DNA of 17,340 nt from Candidatus Woesearchaeota archaeon (GTDB lineage: Archaea; Nanobdellota; Nanobdellia; Woesearchaeales; JAGWAF01): NCBI GenBank assembly GCA_016932755.1, contig JAFGCE010000009.1, positions 1 through 17,340 on the forward strand, in the 5' to 3' direction. The position numbers were made by a program, and so were the translations under genes. The notes under the pieces were generated by a model. It was not told the origin of the DNA. It did no database searches and worked only from the letters and a program-made list of their open reading frames with translations. Below are positions 6,712-13,484 of the stretch, piece after piece; position 1 is the stretch's first letter; each line of letters opens with the position of its first letter.

Positions 6712-7062
6712 ATGGCGACAGCACCTTGGGCAATCGGTCTGGTAATCCTGGCTTCAGTAGTCGGCGCTCTTGGGCCGATTTACCTTAAGAAAGGAGCTAA
6801 AAACTTCAGGCTTAATTTCAAGGCGCTTGCAACAAACTATGCCCTTATGCTAGGAGTCTTGTTTTACGGCTCTTCAACAATAATATTTATCCCAGCTTTG
6901 CGTGGAGGGGAATTGTCTGTGCTTTACCCTTTTGTTTCGCTTAGCTATGTCTGGGTCAGCCTGCTCTCAACAAAGATGCTGAAGGAAAAAATGAATAAAT
7001 TTAAATGGCTGGGAGTTTTGATTATCATAATAGGGGTTTCCCTTATAGGATTAGGAAGCTAA
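6712..7062 (+). CDS. Half-size EamA/SMR-type membrane protein, second of a pair
   Basis: A 116-residue, four-helix relative of the preceding gene (GALGPIYLKKGA in the first helix region; ELSVLYPFVSLSYVWVSLLS in the third, matching the partner's VTILYPIIATSYIWVALLS). The start is ATG 6712; GGAGGG (6693-6698), inside the end of the previous gene, is a plausible if somewhat distant ribosome-binding site. A TTG at 6691 in frame is less likely because it would precede that site. Lys/Arg residues number 10 in loops 1 and 3 and only 1 in the N-terminus, loop 2 and C-terminus together, which predicts N-out/C-out, opposite to the partner. Such pairs (paired SMR proteins, ArnE/ArnF) act as heterodimers. 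It is twelve bases from the UMP kinase gene. Confidence 0.75.
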   Translation: MATAPWAIGLVILASVVGALGPIYLKKGAKNFRLNFKALATNYALMLGVLFYGSSTIIFIPALRGGELSVLYPFVSLSYVWVSLLSTKMLKEKMNKFKWLGVLIIIIGVSLIGLGS

Positions 7063-7074
7063 AGAGGTGGTAAA

Positions 7075-7755
7075 ATGAATGCAGTAATCTCTCTTGGAGG
7101 CTCGATAATTGTCCCCAAGGAAATAGACTCATCCTTCCTGGAAAAATTCAGAAAACTGATACTCGACTTTGTAAAAAAAGGAAACAAGGTGGCAATAGTT
7201 GCTGGCGGGGGCTATACCTGCAGATGGTATAACAAGACTGCTGAAAAAATCAACAGAAATGTTTCTCATGAGGATTTGGACTGGCTTGGGATAAAAGCCA
7301 CAAAATTAAATGCAGAGCTTGTAAGAGTGATGTTTGGGGATTTGGCTTATGAAGAGGTTATTGACAACCCCACTGCCAAAATAAATACAAACAAGCAGAT
7401 AATTGTCGGCTCTGGATGGAAGCCTGGGTGCAGCTCTGACAAGGACGCTGTCCTGCTTGCCATAAACCTGAAAATGGACACTGTCATCAATCTTTCAAAC
7501 ATTTCATATGTTTATGACAAGGACCCGAACAAATACAGTGATGCAAAAAAGCTTGAGAAAATAAGCTGGGAAGAAATGCAGAAAATTGTAGGCACCAAAT
7601 GGGTTCCAGGTGCAAATGTCCCTTTTGATCCTGAAGCAACAAAACTTGCCAAAAACAAAAAACTAAAAGTGATAATAGCAAAAGGCACAGACCTGGAAAA
7701 TCTGAAGAACATACTAGAAGGAAAGAAATACAAGGGAACGACTATTTGCTCTTAG
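7075..7755 (+). CDS. pyrH: UMP kinase, archaeal type (amino-acid-kinase fold)
   Basis: Phosphorylates UMP to UDP with ATP, upstream of the CTP synthase step at 1638. The 226-residue protein shows the archaeal UMP kinase landmarks in order: SLGGSIIVP (6-14, nucleotide phosphate binding), VAGGGYTCRWY (42-52), GSGWKPGCSSDKDAVLLA (112-129, UMP and catalytic loop; SSDKDA here where STDYDA is common), YVYDKDPNKYSDAKK (145-159) and WVPGANVPFDPEA (176-188). The ATG follows AGAGGTGG (7063-7070), a strong ribosome-binding site. It is the last gene of the secF-secD-transporter run. Its final 14 bases overlap the 3' end of the opposing zinc-ribbon gene. A related kinase of the same fold is conceivable, but the motifs favour UMP kinase. 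Confidence 0.88.
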   Translation: MNAVISLGGSIIVPKEIDSSFLEKFRKLILDFVKKGNKVAIVAGGGYTCRWYNKTAEKINRNVSHEDLDWLGIKATKLNAELVRVMFGDLAYEEVIDNPTAKINTNKQIIVGSGWKPGCSSDKDAVLLAINLKMDTVINLSNISYVYDKDPNKYSDAKKLEKISWEEMQKIVGTKWVPGANVPFDPEATKLAKNKKLKVIIAKGTDLENLKNILEGKKYKGTTICS

Positions 7756-8062
7756 GATAAGTCCTTTCAACAATTTTAATTTTTTCTTCAATAGAGCTTA
7801 CGCCCTTGCTTGTCTGCTTCTTGAGAATGATTCCTTCTTTTTTTGATTTTTCAGGGCAAAGCTTGTTCCCGTTCCATTCGTCGTGTCCTGAGCCATGGAA
7901 ATCCATCCTGATGTGGAGCTTCCTTCCGCAGCAGCTGCAGTTCAGTGTCTTGTAATGCATCTCAGAATGCCATTCAGACTGCCATTTGTCTACAGGAACA
8001 TCTTTCTTGCAGTAAATGCAGAATATCTTTTGGTGGGTTTCACCCACTAAATGATGAGGCAT
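7742..8062 (-). CDS. Small zinc-ribbon-like protein of unknown function
   Basis: A 106-residue, soluble, basic protein. CIYC (15-18) and CSCC (42-45) are spaced like the two knuckles of a zinc ribbon, and one further Cys (69) and several His residues (3, 4, 10, 32, 36, 50, 56, 60) are present. The C-terminal third is lysine-rich and probably helical (IEEKIKIVERTYPKSK). It has no membrane segment or signal. A TATA-like CTTTAAAT (8082-8089 on this strand) sits 20-27 nt before the ATG, suggesting a leaderless transcript. It is divergent from porG across a 101-nt gap and its last 14 bases overlap pyrH tail to tail. I do not recognise a named family. A nucleic-acid-binding or RNA-associated role is an inference from the zinc ribbon and basic tail. 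Confidence 0.7.
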   Translation of the reverse strand: MPHHLVGETHQKIFCIYCKKDVPVDKWQSEWHSEMHYKTLNCSCCGRKLHIRMDFHGSGHDEWNGNKLCPEKSKKEGIILKKQTSKGVSSIEEKIKIVERTYPKSK

Positions 8063-8079
8063 ATTGTCTTCAGAAAAGC

Positions 8080-8104
8080 AGATTTAAAGCTCATATTTAA
8101 ATCT
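8080..8104. repeat. 25-bp interrupted inverted repeat in the divergent promoter of the zinc-ribbon gene and porG
   Basis: AGATTTAAA (8080-8088) and TTTAAATCT (8096-8104) are perfect 9-bp inverted arms with a 7-bp spacer. The left arm overlaps the presumed TATA box of the minus-strand gene, so it may be a dimeric repressor site. AT-rich TATA elements can form such symmetry by chance. Confidence 0.4.
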
Positions 8105-8135
8105 TTGTTATTAATCTCATAGTGATTCAAAACAT

Positions 8136-8142
8136 TTTTATA
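8136..8142 (+). promoter_or_regulatory. TATA-like element for porG (leaderless)
   Basis: TTTTATA lies about 25 nt before the ATG at 8164, with no Shine-Dalgarno between them. This supports both a leaderless porG mRNA and the choice of 8164 over the in-frame GTG at 8122, which lies upstream of this promoter. Confidence 0.5.
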
Positions 8143-8163
8143 GAAGCAGGTTACTCAAAATTC

Positions 8164-8727
8164 ATGCTTGAACTCAAGTTCTTTGGAAGGGCAGGACAGG
8201 GAGGAAAGACCGCTGCAGAGATGATAGCAGACTCTGCTCTTGACGAAGGCAAATTCACACAATCATTTCCTGAATACGGTCCTGAAAGGGAGGGAGCGCC
8301 TGTAAAGGCTTTTGTGAGGATAAATGACAAGCCTGTCAGGCTTCACTGCCAGATACAAAGCCCGGACATAGTTGTTGTCATAGACCCGACACTGCTTGAG
8401 TGCCTTAATGTTACTGAAGGATTGAAAGAAAACGGATTATTGGTCGTAAACACCCCTAAAACACCCAAAGAGATAAGGGAGCAGACAAAATTCAGCGGGA
8501 AAATCTGCACAGTTGACGGAACAAAAATTTCCAGGGAGATATTTGGAAGAAACTTTCCAAACATGCCTGTGCTCGGAGCCCTGATTAAGGCAAAAGAAAT
8601 TATCCGAATGAAATCTCTTGAAAACCAGATAATCTGCATTTTCGCTAAAAAGATTGGTGAGGAAAAAACCAAAAAGAATATTGAAACTGTGAAAAGAGCT
8701 TACGAGGAGGCACAAATAGATGGCTAA
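8164..8727 (+). CDS. porG: Pyruvate:ferredoxin oxidoreductase, gamma subunit
   Basis: The enzyme oxidises pyruvate with coenzyme A to acetyl-CoA, CO2 and reduced ferredoxin; the gamma subunit forms the coenzyme A side of the complex. The 187-residue protein begins MLELKFFGRAGQGGKTAAEM, the standard N-terminus of the family, and continues with FPEYGPEREGAPVKAFVRI (35-53) and DIVVVIDPTLL (68-78). The GTG at 8122 would add 14 residues not normal for the family. The last eight bases overlap porD, whose ribosome-binding site (GAGGAGG, 8704-8710) is inside this gene. First gene of porGDAB. A related 2-ketoacid oxidoreductase cannot be fully excluded from this subunit alone. Confidence 0.92.
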   Translation: MLELKFFGRAGQGGKTAAEMIADSALDEGKFTQSFPEYGPEREGAPVKAFVRINDKPVRLHCQIQSPDIVVVIDPTLLECLNVTEGLKENGLLVVNTPKTPKEIREQTKFSGKICTVDGTKISREIFGRNFPNMPVLGALIKAKEIIRMKSLENQIICIFAKKIGEEKTKKNIETVKRAYEEAQIDG

Positions 8728-9079
8728 AAAGAAAAAGCTTCAGGCTGTATGCCCTGTAGAGCACGGCTGGAAAACAATCAAGCCCGCAGGCATAACAGAG
8801 CCAGGCTCTGCAGAAGAGCTTAAGACAGGAGACTGGAGAAGCCAGAGGCCGATTCATAACATGGAAAAATGCATTCACTGCCTCCAGTGTTTTATTTTCT
8901 GCCCTGATTGTGCTATCAAGACAACAGAAGACGGAAAGTTCAAGGAGTTTGACTATTATCACTGCAAAGGGTGCGGCATCTGCGCTGAAATCTGCCCTGT
9001 AAAAGCAATTGACATTGCAGATGAATCAGAATCATTGGAAAAGGAAAAAAAGGAAAACAAGCAAAATGCCAAAAAATAA
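8720..9079 (+). CDS. porD: Pyruvate:ferredoxin oxidoreductase, delta subunit (2[4Fe-4S] ferredoxin)
   Basis: A 119-residue electron-transfer subunit that passes electrons from the catalytic dimer to ferredoxin. Two classical cluster motifs are complete: Cys51-54-57-61 (CIHCLQCFIFCP) and Cys82-85-88-92 (CKGCGICAEICP). Residues 28-45 (EPGSAEELKTGDWRSQRP) are the segment typical of PorD before the clusters. The last 18 residues are a charged Lys/Glu/Asn tail without family counterpart, lying where the next gene begins. It overlaps porG by 8 and porA by 14 bases, so all three are probably translationally coupled. Confidence 0.95.
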   Translation: MAKKKKLQAVCPVEHGWKTIKPAGITEPGSAEELKTGDWRSQRPIHNMEKCIHCLQCFIFCPDCAIKTTEDGKFKEFDYYHCKGCGICAEICPVKAIDIADESESLEKEKKENKQNAKK

Positions 9080-10262
9080 GCCAAAACCAGTCAAAGGAAG
9101 GGATTATGACAGCATGACCGGAGCTGATGCTGTCGCATTTGGTATGAGGCAGATAAACCCTGATGTTGTGGCTGCTTTCCCGATAACACCCCAGACTGAA
9201 ATAATGGAAAGGTTCTCGCAGTTCTATGCAGACGGCATTGTGGATACTGAAATGATTCTTGTTGAGTCAGAGCATTCTGCGATGTCAGCTGTTGTCGGAG
9301 CTGCAGCAGCAGGCGCAAGAGCCATGACTGCAACAGCAGCAAACGGGCTTGCATTGATGTGGGAAATAGTTTATATCGCAGCTTCAACAAGGCTTCCGAT
9401 TGTTATGAATGTTGTGAACAGGGCATTGTCAGGGCCTATCAATATCCACTGCGACCACTCAGACTCGATGGGATGCAGGGATTCAGGATGGATTCAGATT
9501 TATTCAGAAAACGGGCAGGAAGCCTATGAAAATACGATATTTGCTGTAAAGTTTGCAGAACACCCCAAAGTAAGGCTTCCTGTAATGGTCTGCCAGGACG
9601 GATTTATCACTTCGCATTCTGTTGAGCCAATCAATTTTATCCATGACGATAAAGTAAAGCAATTCATCGGAAAGCCAAAACCTGAATTCTCCCTCCTGGA
9701 TGTGGACAATCCAATTACATTGGGTCCTTTGGACTTGTTTGACTATTATTTTGAGCACAAAAGGCAGCAGATTGAAGGGATGGAGAATGCAAGGAAAGCT
9801 TTCCTTGATGTTGCAAAAGAGTTTGAGAAAACCTGCGGAAGAAGGCTGCAGTATTTTGAGGAATACAGCTCGAAAGACGCTGATTACGTCCTTGTTGTTA
9901 TGTCCTCAACAGCAGGAACAGCAAAAGAGGTTGTTGACAGATTAAGAAAGCAGGGAAAGAAAGTCGGATTGATAAAGCCAAGGCTTTTCAGGCCTTTCCC
10001 ATACGAAGAGATTACAAAAGCGCTTGAAGGCAAAAAAGCAGTGGCTGTCATGGACAGGTCAGCTTCGTTTGGAGCTCAGGGAGGCCCGCTGTTCCTTGAG
10101 ATAAGCTCAGCAATGCTTAACTCGGCAAAAAAGCCGAAACTTTGCAATTATATTTTTGGACTGGGAGGAAGAGACACATCAATGCAGGATATTGAAAAAG
10201 TGTTTGAGGATTTAATGAACGGAAAGCCAAAAGCCCTCAACTATCTGGGGGTGAGGGGATAA
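9066..10262 (+). CDS. porA: Pyruvate:ferredoxin oxidoreductase, alpha subunit
   Basis: The 398-residue alpha chain builds part of the thiamine-diphosphate site. The conserved opening SMTGADAVAFGMRQINPDVV leads into AAFPITPQTEIMERF, then VESEHSAMSAVVGAAAAGAR with the Glu expected to activate the cofactor, and TATAANGLALMWE. SGPINIHCDHSD and the C-terminal domain (VGLIKPRLFRPFP, then DRSASFGAQGGPLF) complete the chain. I chose ATG 9066, which gives the short MPKNKPKPVKG leader usual for the family; the in-frame TTG at 9009 would add 19 charged residues inside porD. The stop overlaps the porB ATG as TAATG. Confidence 0.95.
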   Translation: MPKNKPKPVKGRDYDSMTGADAVAFGMRQINPDVVAAFPITPQTEIMERFSQFYADGIVDTEMILVESEHSAMSAVVGAAAAGARAMTATAANGLALMWEIVYIAASTRLPIVMNVVNRALSGPINIHCDHSDSMGCRDSGWIQIYSENGQEAYENTIFAVKFAEHPKVRLPVMVCQDGFITSHSVEPINFIHDDKVKQFIGKPKPEFSLLDVDNPITLGPLDLFDYYFEHKRQQIEGMENARKAFLDVAKEFEKTCGRRLQYFEEYSSKDADYVLVVMSSTAGTAKEVVDRLRKQGKKVGLIKPRLFRPFPYEEITKALEGKKAVAVMDRSASFGAQGGPLFLEISSAMLNSAKKPKLCNYIFGLGGRDTSMQDIEKVFEDLMNGKPKALNYLGVRG

Positions 10263-11203
10263 TGCCTTCGCTGAAAGATTTGGCAAAGATGCCTGAGAGA
10301 ATAACAGGCGGGCACAGGCTTTGCCCTGGCTGCGGCGCCCCTATTGCAGTAAGGCAGATATTAAGGGGAACTGACAAGCCTGTTGTTGTAGTCTGCGCTA
10401 CAGGCTGCCTTGAAGTCGCAACAACAATCTATCCTCACTCTGCCTGGAAATGCCCTTATTTCCATAATGCTTTTGAAAATGCAGCAGCAACCTTGTCAGG
10501 AATTGAGACAGCATACAATTCCCTGAAAAAGCAGGGCAGGGCAAAGAAAGAGATAAAATTCGTAGCTTTCGGAGGAGACGGCGGGACTTATGACATTGGT
10601 CTGCAGTCTTTGTCAGGAGCTCTTGAAAGAGGGCATGACTTTGTTTATGTCTGCTATGACAACGAGGCTTACATGAACACAGGAATACAGAGAAGCTCGG
10701 CAACACCATACGGAGCAGCAACCACAACAAGCCCCGCGGGAAAAGTTCACCCAGGCAAAGAGCAGTTCAAGAAAAATTTGCTTGATGTTGTAGCAGCGCA
10801 TGAAATACCTTATGCAGCCCAGGCATGCATCTCAGACTGGGCAGATGTCCTGAAAAAATCCCAGAAGGCTTTTGAAACAAAAGGCCCTGCGTTTATCAAT
10901 ATACTTGCTCCCTGCCAGAGAGGGTGGAGATATCCGCATAACAAGACAATTGCGGTTGCAAAGGCTGCTGTTGAGACAAGGTTCTGGCCTTTGCTTGAAA
11001 TTGAATACGGAAGAAAATGGACACTGAACAGGGACATAAAGACCCCAAAGCCAATAACAGAATGGCTTAAGATGCAGGGAAGGTTCAAGCATCTTTTCAA
11101 GCCTGAAAACGAGCACCTGGTAAAAAAGATACAGGAGCATATTGATTCTGAGTGGGAAAGAATAAAAAACCTCTGCAGATGTTCAGGCCAGAATTTTGAC
11201 TAA
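10262..11203 (+). CDS. porB: Pyruvate:ferredoxin oxidoreductase, beta subunit
   Basis: The 313-residue beta chain holds the thiamine diphosphate and one [4Fe-4S] cluster. Cluster ligands are visible as Cys21 and Cys24 (CPGCG), Cys49 (CATGC) and Cys218 (APCQRGW). The cofactor-binding GDG...N motif is GGDGGTYDIGLQSLSGALER (104-123), with Asn134 in CYDNEAYMNTG. The ribosome-binding sequence GGGGGTGAGGGGA (10247-10259) lies in the end of porA. The C-terminal LCRCSGQNFD with two cysteines is not part of the usual core. It closes the gamma-delta-alpha-beta operon; no clear T-tract terminator follows before the nop5 promoter. Confidence 0.95.
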   Translation: MPSLKDLAKMPERITGGHRLCPGCGAPIAVRQILRGTDKPVVVVCATGCLEVATTIYPHSAWKCPYFHNAFENAAATLSGIETAYNSLKKQGRAKKEIKFVAFGGDGGTYDIGLQSLSGALERGHDFVYVCYDNEAYMNTGIQRSSATPYGAATTTSPAGKVHPGKEQFKKNLLDVVAAHEIPYAAQACISDWADVLKKSQKAFETKGPAFINILAPCQRGWRYPHNKTIAVAKAAVETRFWPLLEIEYGRKWTLNRDIKTPKPITEWLKMQGRFKHLFKPENEHLVKKIQEHIDSEWERIKNLCRCSGQNFD

Positions 11204-11213
11204 TTCCAATAAA

Positions 11214-11222
11214 ATATATAAA
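11214..11222 (+). promoter_or_regulatory. TATA box for the nop5 operon
   Basis: ATATATAAA is centred 27-28 nt before ATG 11245, predicting initiation at or just before the start codon. GGGTGG (11238-11243) abuts the ATG too closely to be a normal Shine-Dalgarno. The placement also argues against the in-frame TTG at 11236 and against any longer N-terminus. Confidence 0.6.
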
Positions 11223-11244
11223 CAACTGGTTCTTTTTGGGTGGT

Positions 11245-11991
11245 ATGCCTAAAGATTTTGATGAACTGAGGAAAAAGCTTATTGCCGAAACCAAGAAAAA
11301 AGTAAAGGAAAGCATAAGCGAGGATAATCTTATAACACAGGCAGTAAACTGCATTGATGAGTCAGACAGGACTGCAAATACCCTCGCAAAAAGATTAAGG
11401 GAATGGTATTCATTTTACTGCCCTGAATTCTCAAATTCAATTGCTTCGCATCCAAAATTTATTGAATTGATACAAAAAAAGACAAAAAAAGAGCTTTTGA
11501 AGGAGATTAATGTCAAGCCCGAAGACTCTATGGGCGCTGACTTGAAGAAAGAGGATGTTGACGCAATTCTTGAGCTTGCAAAAGCAATAAACCGCTTGTA
11601 TGAAGTGAAGGAGTTACAGACAAAATATCTTGAAAAGGTAATGAAGGCGTACTGCCCTAACATAACTGCAGTGGCAGGCCCTCTAATCGGAGCAAAGCTT
11701 TTGGCTATCGCAGGAAGCCTTAAAAAACTTTCATCAATGCCTTCCTCCACAATCCAGCTTTTGGGAGCTGAAAAAGCGCTTTTCAGGCATTTGACAACAG
11801 GAGCAAAATCACCTAAATACGGAATACTGCATGAGCATACATTAATCTCCCAGGCAAAAAAATCAGAGCACGGAAAAATTGCAAGGCTGCTTGCTGATAA
11901 GATTGCGATTGCAGCCAAGGTTGATTTTTTCAAGGGAAAATTTGTAGGGGACAATCTTAACGACGAAATAAAACGGAGGCTGAAAAAATGA
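11245..11991 (+). CDS. nop5: Nop5/Nop56-type box C/D sRNP core protein, lacking the N-terminal domain
   Basis: Nop5 bridges fibrillarin and L7Ae on box C/D guide RNAs for 2'-O-methylation. The 248-residue protein has a short lead-in (1-25), the start of the coiled coil (NLITQAVNCIDESDRTANTL, then AKRLREWYSFYCPEF, 48-62), the second coiled-coil helix (about 98-135, GADLKKEDVDAILELAKAIN), and a full C-terminal Nop domain: GAKLLAIAGSLKKLSSMPSS (149-168), LLGAEKALFRHLTTGAKSPK (172-191) and HGKIARLLADKIAIAAKVDF (209-228). Archaeal Nop5 is normally about 380-420 residues. What is missing is the N-terminal fibrillarin-binding domain of roughly 110-120 residues. Upstream DNA is a promoter, so this is not a frameshift. 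It overlaps the next gene as ATGA. Confidence 0.93.
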   Translation: MPKDFDELRKKLIAETKKKVKESISEDNLITQAVNCIDESDRTANTLAKRLREWYSFYCPEFSNSIASHPKFIELIQKKTKKELLKEINVKPEDSMGADLKKEDVDAILELAKAINRLYEVKELQTKYLEKVMKAYCPNITAVAGPLIGAKLLAIAGSLKKLSSMPSSTIQLLGAEKALFRHLTTGAKSPKYGILHEHTLISQAKKSEHGKIARLLADKIAIAAKVDFFKGKFVGDNLNDEIKRRLKK

Positions 11992-12773
11992 AACTGCGGA
12001 TAGCATTGATTTTAGTTGCGCTTTTGATTATCTCAGGATGCGGGGAAGCTCCTGCTACAGGAGATAACAACACACCACCTCAATTTGCTGGGGAGGTTTC
12101 AGAAACCAGTGAAACTCCTACAGGCGCTGTCTGCGGTGACGGCATTTGCCATGAAACAGAGCTGGAAAAATGCGAAACAGACTGCCCAAGATGCGATGAC
12201 AGCAATAAATGCACAAGGGATTTTTTTGACCTGGAAACCCTGTCATGCAAACATATAAAACAAAAGGGAGGATGCTGCGGTGACGGCATTTGTGACCCTA
12301 ATGAAGAATGCGAAGCAGACTGCCCTGCAAAGCCTCTGACACTTGCATCATACCCTACACCTTTTGTGCATGGCGACGAATTTGAGGGAGAGCTTATTTT
12401 AGGGGATGAAGGGACTTCAAAAGAGGTTTCAGCTGCAACAGCTCTTGCAACAGCGCTTAATGCAGGGACGATATACGGCTCTCTGGCTTCAGACTTTACA
12501 ACAATCAAAGGTACAAATGTCATACTTATCGGAAATCCCTGCACAAATCCTTTTATTGCAGAGCTTATGCCTTATGAGGAAGACTGCCTTGAGGATTATG
12601 AGGAAGGCGAAGGAAGGCTTTCGCTGTTTGTGACAGGAAAATCAGGAGATGACTATTCATACGCTCTTGTTGTTTCAGGCCACAGCGATGATGACATAGT
12701 AAGGGCTGCAAATGTTATTGCAAACTATGAATTCAACATGCCTAAACTAAAAGGAATGGAGTCAAAGGTCTAG
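11988..12773 (+). CDS. Cys-rich lipoprotein with S-layer-like C-terminal domain
   Basis: A 261-residue secreted protein. MKLRIALILVALLIISGC is a signal peptide with a good lipobox (Ile15-Ser-Gly-Cys18), so it is probably lipid-anchored outside the cell. A low-complexity Thr/Glu linker follows. Two Cys-rich units, CGDGICHETELEKCETDCP (49-67) and CGDGICDPNEECEADCP (97-113), flank CDDSNKCTRDFFDLETLSC (69-87); these look like small disulfide or metal-binding modules found in secreted archaeal proteins. The C-terminal part (TNVILIGNPCTNPFIAELM, 176-194; ALVVSGHSDDDIVRAANVIANY, 226-247) resembles the C-terminal domain of archaeal S-layer proteins. It starts inside the nop5 stop (ATGA) and ends one base before flpA, so it is cotranscribed with RNA-modification genes, a surprising neighbourhood. 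Function unknown. Confidence 0.75.
   Translation: MKLRIALILVALLIISGCGEAPATGDNNTPPQFAGEVSETSETPTGAVCGDGICHETELEKCETDCPRCDDSNKCTRDFFDLETLSCKHIKQKGGCCGDGICDPNEECEADCPAKPLTLASYPTPFVHGDEFEGELILGDEGTSKEVSAATALATALNAGTIYGSLASDFTTIKGTNVILIGNPCTNPFIAELMPYEEDCLEDYEEGEGRLSLFVTGKSGDDYSYALVVSGHSDDDIVRAANVIANYEFNMPKLKGMESKV
12132..12292 (+). repeat. Two exact 17-bp copies encoding CGDGIC modules
   Basis: TGCGGTGACGGCATTTG occurs at 12132-12148 and again at 12276-12292, both in the same frame and encoding CGDGIC. The exact identity, including third positions, suggests a fairly recent internal duplication or gene conversion of the module. Confidence 0.7.
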
Positions 12774-12774
12774 A

Positions 12775-13449
12775 ATGATAACGCAAACAAAATTTTTTGA
12801 GATTTTTGAAGAGAAAAAGAAGAAAAGGTCTTTGTTTACAAAGAACCTTGTTCCTGGAAAGCAGGTTTATGGGGAGAAATTAGTAAATCAGGCTGGTGTT
12901 GAATATAGGGAATGGAATCCCATGAAGTCAAAGCCGGCAGCTGCAATCATGAAGGGGCTTAACCAGTTCGGGCTTAAGCCTGGCGACAAGGTTCTTTATC
13001 TTGGCGCTTCTTCAGGAACTACAGTTTCACATTTCTCTGATATTGTAGGCAGGGAAGGGATGATTTTTGCAGTTGATTTTGCGCCGAGAGTTGTCAGAGA
13101 CTTGGTTTCGTTGTGCGAAATCAGGAGCAATATTGCTCCTTTGCTTGAAGATGCAAACAAGCCGGAAACATACAGGGACAAGATAATACATCCTGTTGAT
13201 TTTCTTTTCCAGGACATTGCGCAGAAAAACCAGGCAGACATTTTCATGAAAAATGTTGAAATGTTCCTGAAAAAAGGAGGCTACTGCCTGCTTGCAGTCA
13301 AGGCAAGGTCAGTTGATATAACACAGAAGCCTGGAAAAATCTTCAATGATGTAAAGAAATTCCTGAGAGACAGGGTTGAGATTGTTGATTACAGGGAATT
13401 AAACCCATTTGAGAAAGACCACGCGTTCTTTGTCTGCAAGAAAAGATAG
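12775..13449 (+). CDS. flpA: Fibrillarin-like rRNA/tRNA 2'-O-methyltransferase
   Basis: The methyltransferase of box C/D sRNPs: it transfers a methyl group from SAM to the ribose 2'-OH of rRNA or tRNA at sites chosen by guide RNA. The 224-residue protein has the standard archaeal layout: a short N-terminal domain, YREWNPMKSKPAAAI (44-58), the SAM-binding VLYLGASSGTTVSHFSDIVG (73-92), FAVDFAPRVVRDL (98-110), QDIAQKNQ (146-153), AVKARSVD (174-181) and KDHAFFVC (214-221). Lys53, Asp147, Lys176 and His216 match the expected catalytic K-D-K-H set. It is full length. Its normal partner Nop5 lies two genes upstream in the same operon but lacks the domain through which it is known to hold fibrillarin. 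Confidence 0.96.
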   Translation: MITQTKFFEIFEEKKKKRSLFTKNLVPGKQVYGEKLVNQAGVEYREWNPMKSKPAAAIMKGLNQFGLKPGDKVLYLGASSGTTVSHFSDIVGREGMIFAVDFAPRVVRDLVSLCEIRSNIAPLLEDANKPETYRDKIIHPVDFLFQDIAQKNQADIFMKNVEMFLKKGGYCLLAVKARSVDITQKPGKIFNDVKKFLRDRVEIVDYRELNPFEKDHAFFVCKKR

Positions 13450-13459
13450 AATTAGGGAT

Positions 13460-13479
13460 AAAAAAGAATAATCAAAAAA
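13460..13479 (-). terminator. T-rich terminator for the minus-strand gene ending at 13485
   Basis: On the minus strand two T6 runs (13479-13474 and 13465-13460) follow the stop codon within 25 bases. The plus strand here is A-rich, so flpA, which converges on it, has no T-tract of its own in the 35-nt gap. Confidence 0.45.
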
Positions 13480-13484
13480 TAAAT

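Noticed and set aside
8122..8164. Longer N-terminus of PorG from GTG 8122
   Set aside because: The TATA element at 8136-8142 lies downstream of it, and the family begins at the MLELKFFGR of 8164.
9009..9066. Longer N-terminus of PorA from TTG 9009
   Set aside because: It would add 19 charged residues encoded inside porD; the ATG at 9066 gives the usual PorA N-terminus.
11204..11244. Hidden N-terminal domain of Nop5 lost by frameshift
   Set aside because: Only 41 bases separate porB from the nop5 ATG and they hold a TATA box, so there is no room for about 110-120 residues.
11415..11954. 179-residue reading frame on the minus strand
   Set aside because: It is wholly antisense to nop5, which has strong family motifs; no promoter or ribosome-binding site supports it.
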